Below are positions 43,933 to 53,255 of a stretch of 64,000 nucleotides of DNA, piece after piece; the first letter of the stretch is position 1; every line of letters starts with the position of its first letter. Made by a program: the position numbers and the translations under genes. Under the pieces are notes generated by a model. The model was not told where the DNA came from, did not search any database, and was given only the letters and a program-made list of their open reading frames with translations. Origin of the DNA: Pseudoalteromonas sp. XMcav2-N (lineage in GTDB: Bacteria > Pseudomonadota > Gammaproteobacteria > Enterobacterales > Alteromonadaceae); the NCBI RefSeq assembly GCF_024124545.1, contig NZ_JAMXSF010000002.1, forward strand, positions 186,001 through 250,000, in the 5' to 3' direction.

Positions 43933-45279
43933 ATGAAAACAATAATACCCAAACTCACAGGCGTACTCGGTGGTGCCATGATCATGTGCCTAAGTGCACG
44001 ATTTAGCTATGCAGCTGAAACGCAGGTCATGTCATCCGATGCATTACTACTGACTCAGGTTCAGATTGTCGATGTCGATCAGCAGGAGATCCGCCGTGGT
44101 GCCGTACTGATTGAACAAGGCAAGATAGCCGCTGAATACCCTGTGCCTCCGGCCAATTTTAAAGGTCAGATTCTAAATCTAAATAATCGTTGGCTAATTC
44201 CTGGACTGATCGACATGCATGTTCATGCGTTTGGCAACCGAGCTCCCCATGCTAAATCAGATTTTGCCGGCACTGAAAAGATCTCCCAACGAGTGCTGTA
44301 TGCCGGAGTGACCGGATTTGTAGACTTATTTGGCCATGAGCTAGGCCAGATAGCCGCACGGGAAAAGCAAAGAGCAGGCGCCTTTGTTGGTGCTGATATC
44401 TACAGCAGTTTATCTTGTCTGACTGCCCCGAAAGGTCATTGCACAGAATACGGCCTGGAAACACGCACTATGTCGACCCCAGAAGAGGCTATCGCTCAGG
44501 TGCAGAGTTTAGCCAAAGCCAAACCCGATGTGATTAAAGTGGTATATCAGCCCAGTGACGACCAACCTTCGATTGATAAGGCCACCTTTGCTGCCATCGT
44601 CCAACAGAGCAACAAACTCGGGATCAAAACCATCGTCCACCTTAAAACCTGGCAGGATGTCATCGATGCCATCGACGTAGGCGCCACAGCATTCACCCAC
44701 ATGCCCGGCGCGCCGATCCCGGCAGGACTGGCAGATAAAATTGCAACAGCAAAAATGGTGGTGATCCCGACCATGACAGTGCATACCGATCTGACAGACT
44801 TCCTGTTCGACAAATCAGTGGTCGCCTCAGAGCTGCTTCAGGCCATGACAACCCCAGCCATCATTGCAGGTTACCAAAGTGCAGAAACAATGAAAAAGTG
44901 GGGAGACAGAGAAGCAAAGTGGCGTAAGCTGGATGCGCAAAGAACCGCCAACCTGGCCGAATTAGTTAAAGCCGGCGTCACTGTTTTAAACGGAACGGAC
45001 GCCGGTAATTATGGCACCATTCAGGGCTACTCAGTACACAGGGAAATGCTTAATTTAACCGAAGCAGGCATGTCGAACTGGCAGGCGCTGGCAGCGACAA
45101 CCACACAGGCTGGCGCATTTTTGGGGATTAACAACAGCCTAGAACCGGGCGCCCGGGCAAGCTTTGTGATACTTGACGCCTCACCGATTGAACATATTCA
45201 AAATACACAAAAAATACATGCGGTGATCCATCAGGGCAAAGTCGTAGACCGACCTAAAGCGCTTAAAAACGGATTTTAA
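43933..45279 (+). CDS. exported amidohydrolase
   Basis: This 448-residue protein has a signal peptide (ending LSARFSYAAE) and an amidohydrolase TIM barrel: IPGLIDMHVHAFG (HxH metal pair), IKVVYQPS with a metal Lys, TIVHLKTW and AFTHMPG His residues, and LNGTDAGN with the catalytic Asp. It hydrolyses an amide or related bond in the periplasm, perhaps a prolidase- or imidazolonepropionase-like reaction; the substrate is unknown. AAGGATCC precedes the ATG. A hairpin terminator follows. Confidence 0.88.
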   Translation: MKTIIPKLTGVLGGAMIMCLSARFSYAAETQVMSSDALLLTQVQIVDVDQQEIRRGAVLIEQGKIAAEYPVPPANFKGQILNLNNRWLIPGLIDMHVHAFGNRAPHAKSDFAGTEKISQRVLYAGVTGFVDLFGHELGQIAAREKQRAGAFVGADIYSSLSCLTAPKGHCTEYGLETRTMSTPEEAIAQVQSLAKAKPDVIKVVYQPSDDQPSIDKATFAAIVQQSNKLGIKTIVHLKTWQDVIDAIDVGATAFTHMPGAPIPAGLADKIATAKMVVIPTMTVHTDLTDFLFDKSVVASELLQAMTTPAIIAGYQSAETMKKWGDREAKWRKLDAQRTANLAELVKAGVTVLNGTDAGNYGTIQGYSVHREMLNLTEAGMSNWQALAATTTQAGAFLGINNSLEPGARASFVILDASPIEHIQNTQKIHAVIHQGKVVDRPKALKNGF

Positions 45280-45284
45280 TCTCG

Positions 45285-45314
45285 GGTGCCGCTTCCATGA
45301 AGCGGCACCTTTAT
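45285..45314 (+). terminator. terminator after the amidohydrolase gene
   Basis: A perfect 10-bp stem GGTGCCGCTT/AAGCGGCACC with a 5-nt loop, followed by TTTAT. Confidence 0.65.
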
Positions 45315-45331
45315 CAAAAGGTAAGTTTTTA

Positions 45332-46141
45332 ATGCGTAGTACACCTATTGGCCTGCTGACAGGCCTGTGCCTTTCTATTTGTGTGCTGGTGTTTTACCCA
45401 CAAGATCAGCATAAAGCCGAGCATATCAAAGTTGCTAACCCCGTTGTCGAACAGGTTCAGCACCCGGACCTGACGAATACAATTGTCAGCACAACACACC
45501 AGCAACCCGAGCTGGAACAGGTGCCGGCCGAGTCGGCTGAAGCACTGTTTAAACAAGCCATGCAAATACGCCAATGTCGCAACGTACCCCGTACCGACAA
45601 AGCGTTTAATCAATGGCTCGATGAGGCATTATCACGCGATGAAGTACATACGATAGTCGAAACCATGAAAGCTCGATATCAGCGCTGTCTGGGCGACACC
45701 AACCGTGATGAGAACTATGTAGAGAAACTGATGCAAGCAGCCCAAATGGGCTCTGATGAAGCGGCCGATACACTTTGGCGACTTGCCCCGACAGAAGTGC
45801 ATCAGGCACTGAAATTCAGCACACTTACCAGAGATGAACAGGTTGCCCGCATGAAAGCATTCACCGCGCAAAAATATCTGGTGACTGAGCAAGTCGCTTT
45901 GCTAGGCGGGGAGAAAGCAACCTTACAGTTGATCCGTGGCTATCAATATCTGGACCCTGACACAGGCGGACAAAACTATATTCAGGCGCTGGCATACAGT
46001 CATTACTTTTTGCAAACCCGCCAGGACAGCGAGGTATATAGTCGCGTTGAGTGGACAAGGCGATATCTGGAACAGCGTATGACACTCGATGAAATTACAC
46101 AGGCACAACAACTGGCCAATAAGTTACAGCATCGCGAATGA
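45332..46141 (+). CDS. exported helical protein of unknown function
   Basis: This 269-residue protein has an N-terminal membrane segment (PIGLLTGLCLSICVLVF) and a largely helical rest. KLMQAAQMGSDEAADTLWRLA is Sel1/SLR-like, and two cysteines (IRQCRNVP, YQRCLGD) may pair. I do not assign a family with confidence. A TonB-dependent receptor gene follows after 161 bp on the same strand, but they need not be co-transcribed. Confidence 0.65.
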   Translation: MRSTPIGLLTGLCLSICVLVFYPQDQHKAEHIKVANPVVEQVQHPDLTNTIVSTTHQQPELEQVPAESAEALFKQAMQIRQCRNVPRTDKAFNQWLDEALSRDEVHTIVETMKARYQRCLGDTNRDENYVEKLMQAAQMGSDEAADTLWRLAPTEVHQALKFSTLTRDEQVARMKAFTAQKYLVTEQVALLGGEKATLQLIRGYQYLDPDTGGQNYIQALAYSHYFLQTRQDSEVYSRVEWTRRYLEQRMTLDEITQAQQLANKLQHRE

Positions 46142-46302
46142 GATCATTAAACCATACAAGTGAATATCATGTGGCAGGACTTGGATTGCTCCGTCAGACA
46201 AAGATCGACAACATAAACACCGTCGTATACTGACCGCATAATTTGTACATTTTTACATGGCAGGATTATCATCCAGCTCCCTGAACGAAAAATGAGGTCT
46301 TC

Positions 46303-48423
46303 ATGAAACCCGGTTTGACTGTTTCTGCGTTAACGTTCGCCTTGCTACAGGCGTATTCAGCACTGGCTGCTGCTGACACAGCTGGTATCGACCAGATAGA
46401 AAAAATCACGGTTACATCAACCCGTACAGCCAAAGCCAATACCGATCTGGCGCTGAGTGTCGGTCAGGTATCCGAGCAAACCATTGCTGACGACAATGCG
46501 CAGCATATCTCCGAGTCATTGCAAACCATACCGGGCGTTTTAATCAATCAACTATCGGGTGGGCAAGGGCACAACGCAGCCGTGCGCATGCCCATTAATT
46601 TTGATGGCTACACCTTATATTTGCAGGATAATATCCCGCTGCAATCGGCAGCTTTTTATACCCATAATGCACTATGGTGGACCAGCAGTAACATTGGCCT
46701 GTCACGCCTCGAAGTACTTCGTGGTGCAGGAACTAGCTTGCATGGCGCAGGCGCGGTAGCAGCCACGGTCAATGTATTGTCGAAGCCAGTTTCAGCGAAC
46801 AGAAACTCACTGGGCCTGACAGTCGGGGAACATGGTTATTCACGCCTTAATGGCAGTGCCACCTGGCTGGATAGCAACCAGGGAGGCATGCGCGTATCGG
46901 CGGCCTATCTGGAAAATGACGGCTGGCGAGAGCATAACGCCGTTGAAAAAACCGAGCTGGATGTACGCCATGAATATCAGCTGGACGACAAACAAAGCCT
47001 GACGACCTCGCTGATTGCCTCATCGCTTGATCAGCAGATCCTGACCACACTCAGCATTGAGCAATTTGAACAGGATCCCTCTCAGTCAGGTCTGCCTGAT
47101 GAAGTGATCGCTTTAGATCCCCGCAGAACCACAGATTATATGCGCCTCAGCACTGAATATCTGTATGAGGATAAAAACCTGAGTGTGTCTGTTATCCCTT
47201 ACGCGCGTCATCGCACGTTGGAACACCTCGCGACCTGGCAGCCCAATATGCCGGTAGAAGAAACTGAAGTCACCACATTCGGCCTGTTGGCACTGGCAAG
47301 CTGGTCCCACCAAAACAGTGCTCAAACGACACTAGGCGTTGATCTGGAGCATACGTCCGGAGATACCTACTCGTTTCAGCCCACCACCAGAATCACCACC
47401 GGACGCGGAGCAGCGACATACCCGCAAGGGCATGTGTTCTACGACGACACCACCACTTTTAAAAGTGTATCACCTTATATCCAGCACCTCGGTTATCTTA
47501 CCGATGCACTCAGCTATACCCTGGGTATACGCTTTGACCACAGTGAATACGAATTTGACAATGCTCTGCCTAAATACAAAGACGACGGCTTTGGCAATCG
47601 TTCCATTGCCTCTCGTAAAGACACTTTTAGCCACCTCAGCCCTAAGCTGAGCCTGAACTATCTGCTTAACGAGCAATCAAGTGTATACGCACGCTTCGCC
47701 AAAGCGATGCGATTACCTACTGCACCAGAAATGTACCACCTTAAAAGCCGCCAAAGTAGTGCACAGCTGGGGAGTCTGAAAGAAGAAACGTCCGATACCT
47801 ATGAGCTGGGCTACAAAGCTAACCTGGATGCGTTGTCGATTGAGCTGGCTTACTATCTGATGGATGTGGACGACGCCATTGTTACGGCATTCAGTGACCT
47901 GGGCGCCTCTTACCGGGTTAATGCTTCCAGTGTCAGACATAAAGGCTTTGAGCTTGGGCTGAACTACCAGTTTAACCGCGCATTTTCTGCCGCGCTGGCC
48001 TACAGCCAGTCCGACCATGAGTTCCGTCACTACATTCGCGATGAGGGACGAGTTCACCGTGAAACAGGCGAATCAATGGAGCAAGATTTGTCGGGTAACA
48101 GTCTGCACATGGCGCCGGAATATGTTGCCAACTTCAGGCTTAACTACACAAGCCAGGCCATCAAGGGACTCAGACTAACAGCTGAAGCCAAAAGTATTGG
48201 CGACTATTACCTGAGTGTCGAAAATACTGATACTTACTCGGGCTATACCGTGTTTAACCTCAAGGCCAATTATCGGCTCAACAAGCGCGTGAAACTCCAC
48301 GCCCGGATAGCTAACCTCACCGACAAAACCTATGCGCTGCAAAACGAAGAGCGCTTTGGCCGAACCCGAATTCAACCTGGTATGCCGCGTACAGCGTATG
48401 TCGGGATCAGCTATGATTTTTAA
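46303..48423 (+). CDS. TonB-dependent outer-membrane receptor
   Basis: This 706-residue protein has a signal peptide (MKPGLTVSALTFALLQA), a TonB box-like ITVTSTR and plug domain (ESLQTIPGVLINQLSGGQG, RLEVLRGAGTSLHGAGAVAATVNVLS), and a beta-barrel ending in aromatic YVGISYDF as outer-membrane proteins do. It imports a ferric siderophore, cobalamin, heme or similar; the substrate cannot be read from sequence, and I see no Fur box before it. TGAGG precedes the ATG. Confidence 0.95.
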   Translation: MKPGLTVSALTFALLQAYSALAAADTAGIDQIEKITVTSTRTAKANTDLALSVGQVSEQTIADDNAQHISESLQTIPGVLINQLSGGQGHNAAVRMPINFDGYTLYLQDNIPLQSAAFYTHNALWWTSSNIGLSRLEVLRGAGTSLHGAGAVAATVNVLSKPVSANRNSLGLTVGEHGYSRLNGSATWLDSNQGGMRVSAAYLENDGWREHNAVEKTELDVRHEYQLDDKQSLTTSLIASSLDQQILTTLSIEQFEQDPSQSGLPDEVIALDPRRTTDYMRLSTEYLYEDKNLSVSVIPYARHRTLEHLATWQPNMPVEETEVTTFGLLALASWSHQNSAQTTLGVDLEHTSGDTYSFQPTTRITTGRGAATYPQGHVFYDDTTTFKSVSPYIQHLGYLTDALSYTLGIRFDHSEYEFDNALPKYKDDGFGNRSIASRKDTFSHLSPKLSLNYLLNEQSSVYARFAKAMRLPTAPEMYHLKSRQSSAQLGSLKEETSDTYELGYKANLDALSIELAYYLMDVDDAIVTAFSDLGASYRVNASSVRHKGFELGLNYQFNRAFSAALAYSQSDHEFRHYIRDEGRVHRETGESMEQDLSGNSLHMAPEYVANFRLNYTSQAIKGLRLTAEAKSIGDYYLSVENTDTYSGYTVFNLKANYRLNKRVKLHARIANLTDKTYALQNEERFGRTRIQPGMPRTAYVGISYDF

Positions 48424-48449
48424 TTATCTGACGTAATAAACATACGACA

Positions 48450-48475
48450 GGCGTATCCGTCACTCCGGATACGCC
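48450..48475. terminator. hairpin between convergent TonB receptor and SnoaL-like genes
   Basis: A perfect 10-bp stem GGCGTATCCG/CGGATACGCC with a 6-nt loop lies between two convergent genes. There is no T-run, so it may act bidirectionally without being a classical terminator. Confidence 0.5.
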
Positions 48476-48483
48476 GCTTGTCA

Positions 48484-48948
48484 CTACCACAATTCCCTGA
48501 TCAGGCTGATTTTTCCCTCTTTAAAACCAAATATGGCCAGCATCGGCTCTTGCTGTTGCCAGCTGCCATCAGCCTGGTTAACGCCATAGGCATACTCCAC
48601 AGCAATGTGGTTTTTACCAGGGATAGTACGCAAGACCCGGATCTCGCGGTTGGTTGGGCTGTCGTAACGACCTCCTTCAAGGTTGCGTAAAAATGCGCGT
48701 CGCCAGGCGGGTTTGTCAAAGTTAGCTTGATATTCAATATGCTCGTATTTGACCTCGTCGTGCATCAAGTCAATCAGGGCATCAATATCCGCAACCGTAG
48801 AGCCTTTATATGAGACAGTATCCAGCGCATCGAAATACTGGTTCACTTTGCTCAACTGGCAATCAGTGGTGCAGTCAGCTTTCGCCTGGGCTCCCAGAGA
48901 AAGCAAACTTAAAAAGGCGCAAGCCATTATTTTTATTGTTTTTTTCAT
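48484..48948 (-). CDS. exported SnoaL-like (NTF2-fold) protein
   Basis: This 154-residue protein has a signal peptide (MKKTIKIMACAFLSLLSLGAQA) and an NTF2-like domain: VNQYFDALDTVSYKGSTVADIDALIDLMHDEVKYEHIEY, then HIAVEYAYGVNQADGSWQQQEPMLAIFGFKEGKI. NTF2-like proteins include isomerases, cyclases and ligand-binding proteins. The start is the ATG at 48948 with AAGGAAATGGA just upstream. The function is unknown. Confidence 0.75.
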   Translation of the reverse strand: MKKTIKIMACAFLSLLSLGAQAKADCTTDCQLSKVNQYFDALDTVSYKGSTVADIDALIDLMHDEVKYEHIEYQANFDKPAWRRAFLRNLEGGRYDSPTNREIRVLRTIPGKNHIAVEYAYGVNQADGSWQQQEPMLAIFGFKEGKISLIRELW

Positions 48949-49008
48949 TCCATTTCCTTCATTTACCGAGGACATCATTAGTGTCTGGTTTACTTATTCA
49001 ATCCAAAG

Positions 49009-49299
49009 CTAATCACCATCGTTCGATTGTTCATATCCGTCAGTTATAGATGGTACAGTGCCCTGCTGCTCACGGTATACTTGCTTAGCGACACTCAATC
49101 CCGCCAGATATCCGATACTGGCACCACCAAGCCCAACTCCAAGCAACCAGACCAGAGCACTTTCGGTATCAGCCATACTGGCAAACAGGACCAGGTAATA
49201 CACCGCTGCAGACGATAACCCGATAACCAACGCAAAGATAAGCGGGAGCCGTTCAGCCCAAATAAACATCATAATTTTTATGTTTGTCTTTTTTTGCAT
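49009..49299 (-). CDS. small two-helix membrane protein of unknown function
   Basis: This 96-residue protein has two transmembrane segments (LIFALVIGLSSAAVYYLVLF and ALVWLLGVGLGGASIGYLAG) and an acidic tail. AGGAGAG precedes the ATG. I recognise no family. Confidence 0.6.
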   Translation of the reverse strand: MQKKTNIKIMMFIWAERLPLIFALVIGLSSAAVYYLVLFASMADTESALVWLLGVGLGGASIGYLAGLSVAKQVYREQQGTVPSITDGYEQSNDGD

Positions 49300-50121
49300 A
49301 TGACTCTCCTGTGGCGGCTTACCATATCCACTATCGCAAATACCTTAGCATGCAAATACATTACTTATCATCGAACCGACTGTTTCGTTGTATTGAATTG
49401 TGACAGATTGGCAATCCTAATTGGCTAGTTATTCGTTCTAACTATCTAAAAAATAGGTAGTTGTAAGTTAACCTGTAAGATTTCTACTACATAAGCTATT
49501 CATCATTGCTTACATTTTTACTGGGGTTCGGTGAGGTTATATAAACCTCTTTTAGGCCGTATTAATGTATTGCTTTCCCTTCTATCAACGCAGTACACAA
49601 GCGCTCATTTAAAAAGGTAACTCAAGTGAGTTGCCGTTCAGTCAAAGCCAAACCCATAAACCTGTTTTGATAGTAATGATGCTAATATAGAAACCCCGCT
49701 TTAAAAAGGGTTTCAATATGCTGAAATAGATATAGAATCCAACTATCCAACTGTCATTTACACAGAACTGTTGCTCAGGCGTATTCAACTTTGAGGCAAT
49801 ATTTAAATTCGTGTCGCATGCCAACAGCTCCCATGTCCAGCACCGGATAACGACATTCAAACAGGTGAATCAAGTAAATTCAGAGCCCAGCTCTAGAATG
49901 ACTTTTCAATGTGCACCAAAGACAGACCGAGACCGCTGGATAACTTAAACGAGTTCGCTTTCACCTTCCTAAAAACGGCAAACGGCTTTAAAGAAACTAA
50001 AAAAGCAATGAAAATTGATAGATTACGCATGCACTTCTTTTGTCAAACGTAGCAAGAAATATCAAAAATGTGCGCATCTAACCTTCTACACTGGCTTCAA
50101 TATAAACCCCTGGAGCTAATC
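49300..50121. other. 822-bp gene-free region with hairpins and a dispersed repeat
   Basis: This stretch holds two small hairpins, GAGGTT/AACCTC at 49533-49549 and GAAACCC/GGGTTTC at 49690-49714, and a 220-bp repeat copy (49736-49955, listed separately). Short frames here share a peptide with the second repeat copy at 53.3 kb, but nothing else supports a gene. Confidence 0.6.
49736..49955. repeat. 220-bp dispersed repeat, copy A
   Basis: From AATCC at 49736 to ACGAGTT at 49955 this closely resembles copy B at 53271-53491. Long shared blocks include ACAGAACTGTTGCTCAGGCG and GACCGCTGGATAACTTA. It lacks inverted ends or a transposase, so it looks like a non-autonomous element or a conserved untranslated element. 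Confidence 0.75.
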
Positions 50122-50619
50122 ATGAAGATCACCAAATCAATCATCATTAATAAATCGGCTGAGCAAGTTTGGGAGTTAGTCGCCCATCAATTTGATAAAG
50201 CACATCTATGGATGGGACCGATACCCCATTCAGAAGCACTCGGTAAAGGCAGCAGCCGCTTAGGCGCACCAATGGAAGGGCGTGTTTGCAATTTAAGTGA
50301 CAATCCAAATGGTGCGAAAGTCAAAGAAGTCATTACCGAATTCAATGAAACGGACAAGACCATCGCTTTTAATGTGCTGCCAGTTAACAACCCTGCCATT
50401 GTGCCTATTCGGCAGAATCACGTTATGATGTCAGTGCAGCCGATTGGTAAAAACCAAAGTAAGGTGATCTGGATTGCCTCGCCGCAGCTTAAATGGTTTG
50501 CCTACCTGTTTTACCCGCTGCTTCGACTGGTGTTTCCCGTCGCCTTTGGCAAACTATTAGCAGGGTTAAAACGTTACGCGGAAGCTAACCTCGTTCAATC
50601 AGCACCGGTCAGTGTGTGA
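50122..50619 (+). CDS. SRPBCC-family protein
   Basis: This 165-residue protein starts MKITKSIIINKSAEQVWELV and has the SRPBCC/polyketide cyclase-type lipid-binding fold (START-like), with a hydrophobic C-terminal helix around WFAYLFYPLLRLVFPVAFG. The ATG at 50122 follows GGAGC. It is immediately followed by an AraC-family gene on the same strand, which may share its operon. The ligand is unknown. Confidence 0.82.
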   Translation: MKITKSIIINKSAEQVWELVAHQFDKAHLWMGPIPHSEALGKGSSRLGAPMEGRVCNLSDNPNGAKVKEVITEFNETDKTIAFNVLPVNNPAIVPIRQNHVMMSVQPIGKNQSKVIWIASPQLKWFAYLFYPLLRLVFPVAFGKLLAGLKRYAEANLVQSAPVSV

Positions 50620-50651
50620 CTATACCCACCAAGATAAAAGAGGACTATGGG

Positions 50652-51506
50652 ATGGATCGTTTTTTTAAAAGTATCGACTACATTGAAGCGAATTTGCATG
50701 AAAAAATCAGCGTGCATGAAATCGCTGCGGCATCCCACTATTCAACATATCACTACAGTAGGATTTTCAAAGCATTGATAGGCGACACCCCAAAAGAGTA
50801 TCTTCGCAAACGCAGATTAACCTTGGCTGCCAAGCGACTGTTAACAGAGGATGTGAGCATATTAACCCTGGCCATGGACTGTCAGTTTGATTCTCAAGAA
50901 GCATTCACTCGGGCATTTAAGGCACTATTCGATATGACACCCGCACAATATCGAAAAATAAACGAACCATTTCGTTTGTTGTATAAAAAGCCATTTAGCC
51001 CTGACGATCTGGCATTTTTGCAAAACAACATCAGTATGGAACCCGAGATCATTGAACAACCTGCGATGAAAATCGTGGGGATTGCCAATGTATACGAAGA
51101 TGGAGATCTCAGCTTGCACAAGCTTTGGTCAGGCTTTCGCCCCTATCGTGACAAAATCCCTAATCGGGTAGGCGATCACTTTTTTGGTATCTATGAAAAC
51201 TATCAGGAAGACGGTGACGTCACTCGATTTGTTTATATTTGTTCAGCCCAGGTTGAAAATTTTGATGACGTGCCGGATGGCCTGATCACACGAGAACTGA
51301 CTGCACAAACTTATGCCAGATTTACACATACAGGACCCATTGCAAATTTAGAAGAAACCCTTAGGTATATTTGGGGCAGCTGGCTGCCAAAAAGCCGTTA
51401 TGAGTACGCTGACAAGCCCGATTTCGAGTTATTGCCAGGCGGCTTTAATGACGCGGACCCCAACAATAAAGTGTACCTAAATATTCCTGTAACACTAAAA
51501 GCCTGA
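50652..51506 (+). CDS. AraC-family regulator with GyrI-like effector domain
   Basis: This 284-residue protein has an N-terminal AraC HTH pair (KISVHEIAAASHYSTYHYSRIFKALIG, ILTLAMDCQFDSQEAFTRAFKAL) and a C-terminal GyrI/BmrR-like small-molecule domain (MKIVGIANVYE, EETLRYIWGSWLP, FELLPGGF). This is the Rob/SoxS-type arrangement for sensing toxic compounds. The ATG at 50652 with GAGG 8 nt upstream is used; a GTG at 50616 overlaps the SRPBCC stop. Its stop lies inside a strong terminator. Confidence 0.9.
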   Translation: MDRFFKSIDYIEANLHEKISVHEIAAASHYSTYHYSRIFKALIGDTPKEYLRKRRLTLAAKRLLTEDVSILTLAMDCQFDSQEAFTRAFKALFDMTPAQYRKINEPFRLLYKKPFSPDDLAFLQNNISMEPEIIEQPAMKIVGIANVYEDGDLSLHKLWSGFRPYRDKIPNRVGDHFFGIYENYQEDGDVTRFVYICSAQVENFDDVPDGLITRELTAQTYARFTHTGPIANLEETLRYIWGSWLPKSRYEYADKPDFELLPGGFNDADPNNKVYLNIPVTLKA

Positions 51507-51524
51507 ACTATCAGGCTTTTTTTT
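51497..51524 (+). terminator. strong terminator overlapping the AraC gene stop
   Basis: A 10-bp stem AAAAGCCTGA/TCAGGCTTTT with a 4-nt loop is followed by more Ts. The stop codon TGA lies in the left arm. Confidence 0.9.
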
Positions 51525-51632
51525 AACCCGACAATACACATTCAATACCGCAAGAAATATCAAAAGCAGCCAGCCGCTTTTCGCTATTCTGGCCTCATAA
51601 ACTCAATACCCGAATTTAGAAAGAGGCACATT

Positions 51633-52544
51633 ATGATCACCCGCGTATTAATCACTGGCGCAAATGCAGGCTTAGGTAAAGAGGCAGCAAAGCAGATTGC
51701 TGCGTATCCGGACATTGAAAAGATCTACCTGGGATGTCGCAACCGTGACAAAGCTGAAGCAGCTAAGATGACACTGGAACAACAGACGGGCAAGCGTATT
51801 TTTGAAATTATCCAACTCGATGTCAGCGATTTAAGTTCGGTGCGTTCCGCCGTGCAACAGCTATCAGAAAGTATTGATGCACTGATCATGAATGCCGGAG
51901 GCACGGGCGGTAAACAGTTTAACAAACTGAATGAACAGGGCATCACCGAGATATTTGCAGTTAATCTGCTGGGGCACAGTGTACTGACAGAAGAGCTAAT
52001 TAAGGCGCAGAAACTTACTCAGGTTGCGCTCTATGCAGGCTCAGAAGCCGCCCGGGGCGTGAAAGAAATGGGCATGAAGCGTCCAGAGCTAAACACCTCA
52101 TCAGTCGAGGAGTTTGCTGCTATCTGTGACGGGTCGTTCTATGGCTCCACCACAGATGCGACCATACCTTACGGGCCAATCAAATATATGGGGGCATTAT
52201 GGATGTCGGCAATGGCCAGACGCCATCCACAGCTGAAATTCATCACCATGAGCCCGGGTGCAACAACGGGCACTGACGGCTTTAACTCTCTCTCCTTTGT
52301 AAAGCAATATGTTATGAAGAGCATGATGCAGGTTATGCTGTGGCTTGGCAAAGTCCATAAAGTTGAAGAGGGTGCGAAGCGCTATCTGATCGGGTTGTTT
52401 GATAAAGAGTTAAAAAGTGGCACATTTTACGCCAGTCAAAAGGGATTAACGGGCCCTATCGGGGATCAGGCAGAGCTATTTGAAGACCTGAACAATCAGC
52501 AGTATCAGGACAATGCCTACCAGGCAATTCAACGCTTTGTATAG
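51633..52544 (+). CDS. SDR-family oxidoreductase (light-type/protochlorophyllide reductase-like)
   Basis: This 303-residue SDR has the cofactor site LITGANAGLGKEAAKQIA with LGCRN after the second strand, and MNAGG in place of NNAG. The usual catalytic Tyr/Lys pair is shifted: a candidate is PYGPIKYMGALW. It is longer than classical SDRs, with a C-terminal extension (GTFYASQKGLTGPIGDQAEL) as in the retinol dehydrogenase/protochlorophyllide reductase-like group. GAAAGAGG precedes the ATG. The substrate is unknown. Confidence 0.87.
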   Translation: MITRVLITGANAGLGKEAAKQIAAYPDIEKIYLGCRNRDKAEAAKMTLEQQTGKRIFEIIQLDVSDLSSVRSAVQQLSESIDALIMNAGGTGGKQFNKLNEQGITEIFAVNLLGHSVLTEELIKAQKLTQVALYAGSEAARGVKEMGMKRPELNTSSVEEFAAICDGSFYGSTTDATIPYGPIKYMGALWMSAMARRHPQLKFITMSPGATTGTDGFNSLSFVKQYVMKSMMQVMLWLGKVHKVEEGAKRYLIGLFDKELKSGTFYASQKGLTGPIGDQAELFEDLNNQQYQDNAYQAIQRFV

Positions 52545-52658
52545 CATCAGATACACAGTGACGCTCTTATCTGGCACAGGTTTGCGTTAGCTTGGTACGA
52601 AGCCCCTAAGTTCTATTTTGGTGATAATATTGAGATTTTGCTCTACGAAGGTTTAAAT

Positions 52659-53255
52659 ATGCTGATATGGATTAAAAAAAAGTTTGCACCGGTTCTATAC
52701 GTGCAAATTTGGGAAGGCAAGTTAAAAATCACCGATATTAAAACGAAGCAAATCTACGAGGATGTCCCCTTACTGGCATTACAATCGACAAAATCAGGCA
52801 AAAAAGTGATTGCAGCCATTGGTAAAGAGGCAAATGAGCTCACGTCACCTGACATTCAGGTCATTAACCCATTTTCTCATCCCAGGCTGTTATTTTCCGA
52901 CTTCCATGTTGGAGAAAAAATATTGCAGCATGCGTTTTCCACATTCTACAAAGGTAAATTTCTGAAACTGACGCCGAAAACAGTTATACACCCAATGGAA
53001 AAAATAGAAGGGGGGCTTACTATGATTGAAGTCAGGGCATTCAGAGAAGTAGCACTTGGGGCTGGCTCTGCCGATAGCAAAATTCATGTCGGATGCCCTT
53101 TATCAATTGCTCAGTTTGACTTTGACCAGGTTGAAGGTATTGATGGCATTAACTGCTCTCAGGCCAGACCTAAAAGCAGCGATGATATCGGGTTATGGCC
53201 ATTACTATGGGCAGTGCTATTTATCCTGGTCACAATGTATTTAGGGACACGCTGA
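52659..53255 (+). CDS. MreB N-domain-like protein with C-terminal membrane anchor
   Basis: This 198-residue protein aligns by eye with the first half of MreB: LYVQIWEGKLKI at the phosphate-1 strand, VPLLALQSTKSGKKVIAAIGKEANELTSPDIQVINPF, DFHVGEKILQHAF (MreB: DFxVTEKMLxxF), LTPKTVIHP and EVRAFREVALGAGS (MreB: ERRAVRESAxGAGA). The actin phosphate-binding DLGTANT residues are absent, and it stops before the second nucleotide-binding half, ending with a transmembrane helix (LWPLLWAVLFILVTMYLG). It probably cannot polymerise or bind nucleotide like MreB. The role is unknown; it may be an MreB-interacting or decayed paralog. GAAGG precedes the ATG. Confidence 0.65.
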   Translation: MLIWIKKKFAPVLYVQIWEGKLKITDIKTKQIYEDVPLLALQSTKSGKKVIAAIGKEANELTSPDIQVINPFSHPRLLFSDFHVGEKILQHAFSTFYKGKFLKLTPKTVIHPMEKIEGGLTMIEVRAFREVALGAGSADSKIHVGCPLSIAQFDFDQVEGIDGINCSQARPKSSDDIGLWPLLWAVLFILVTMYLGTR

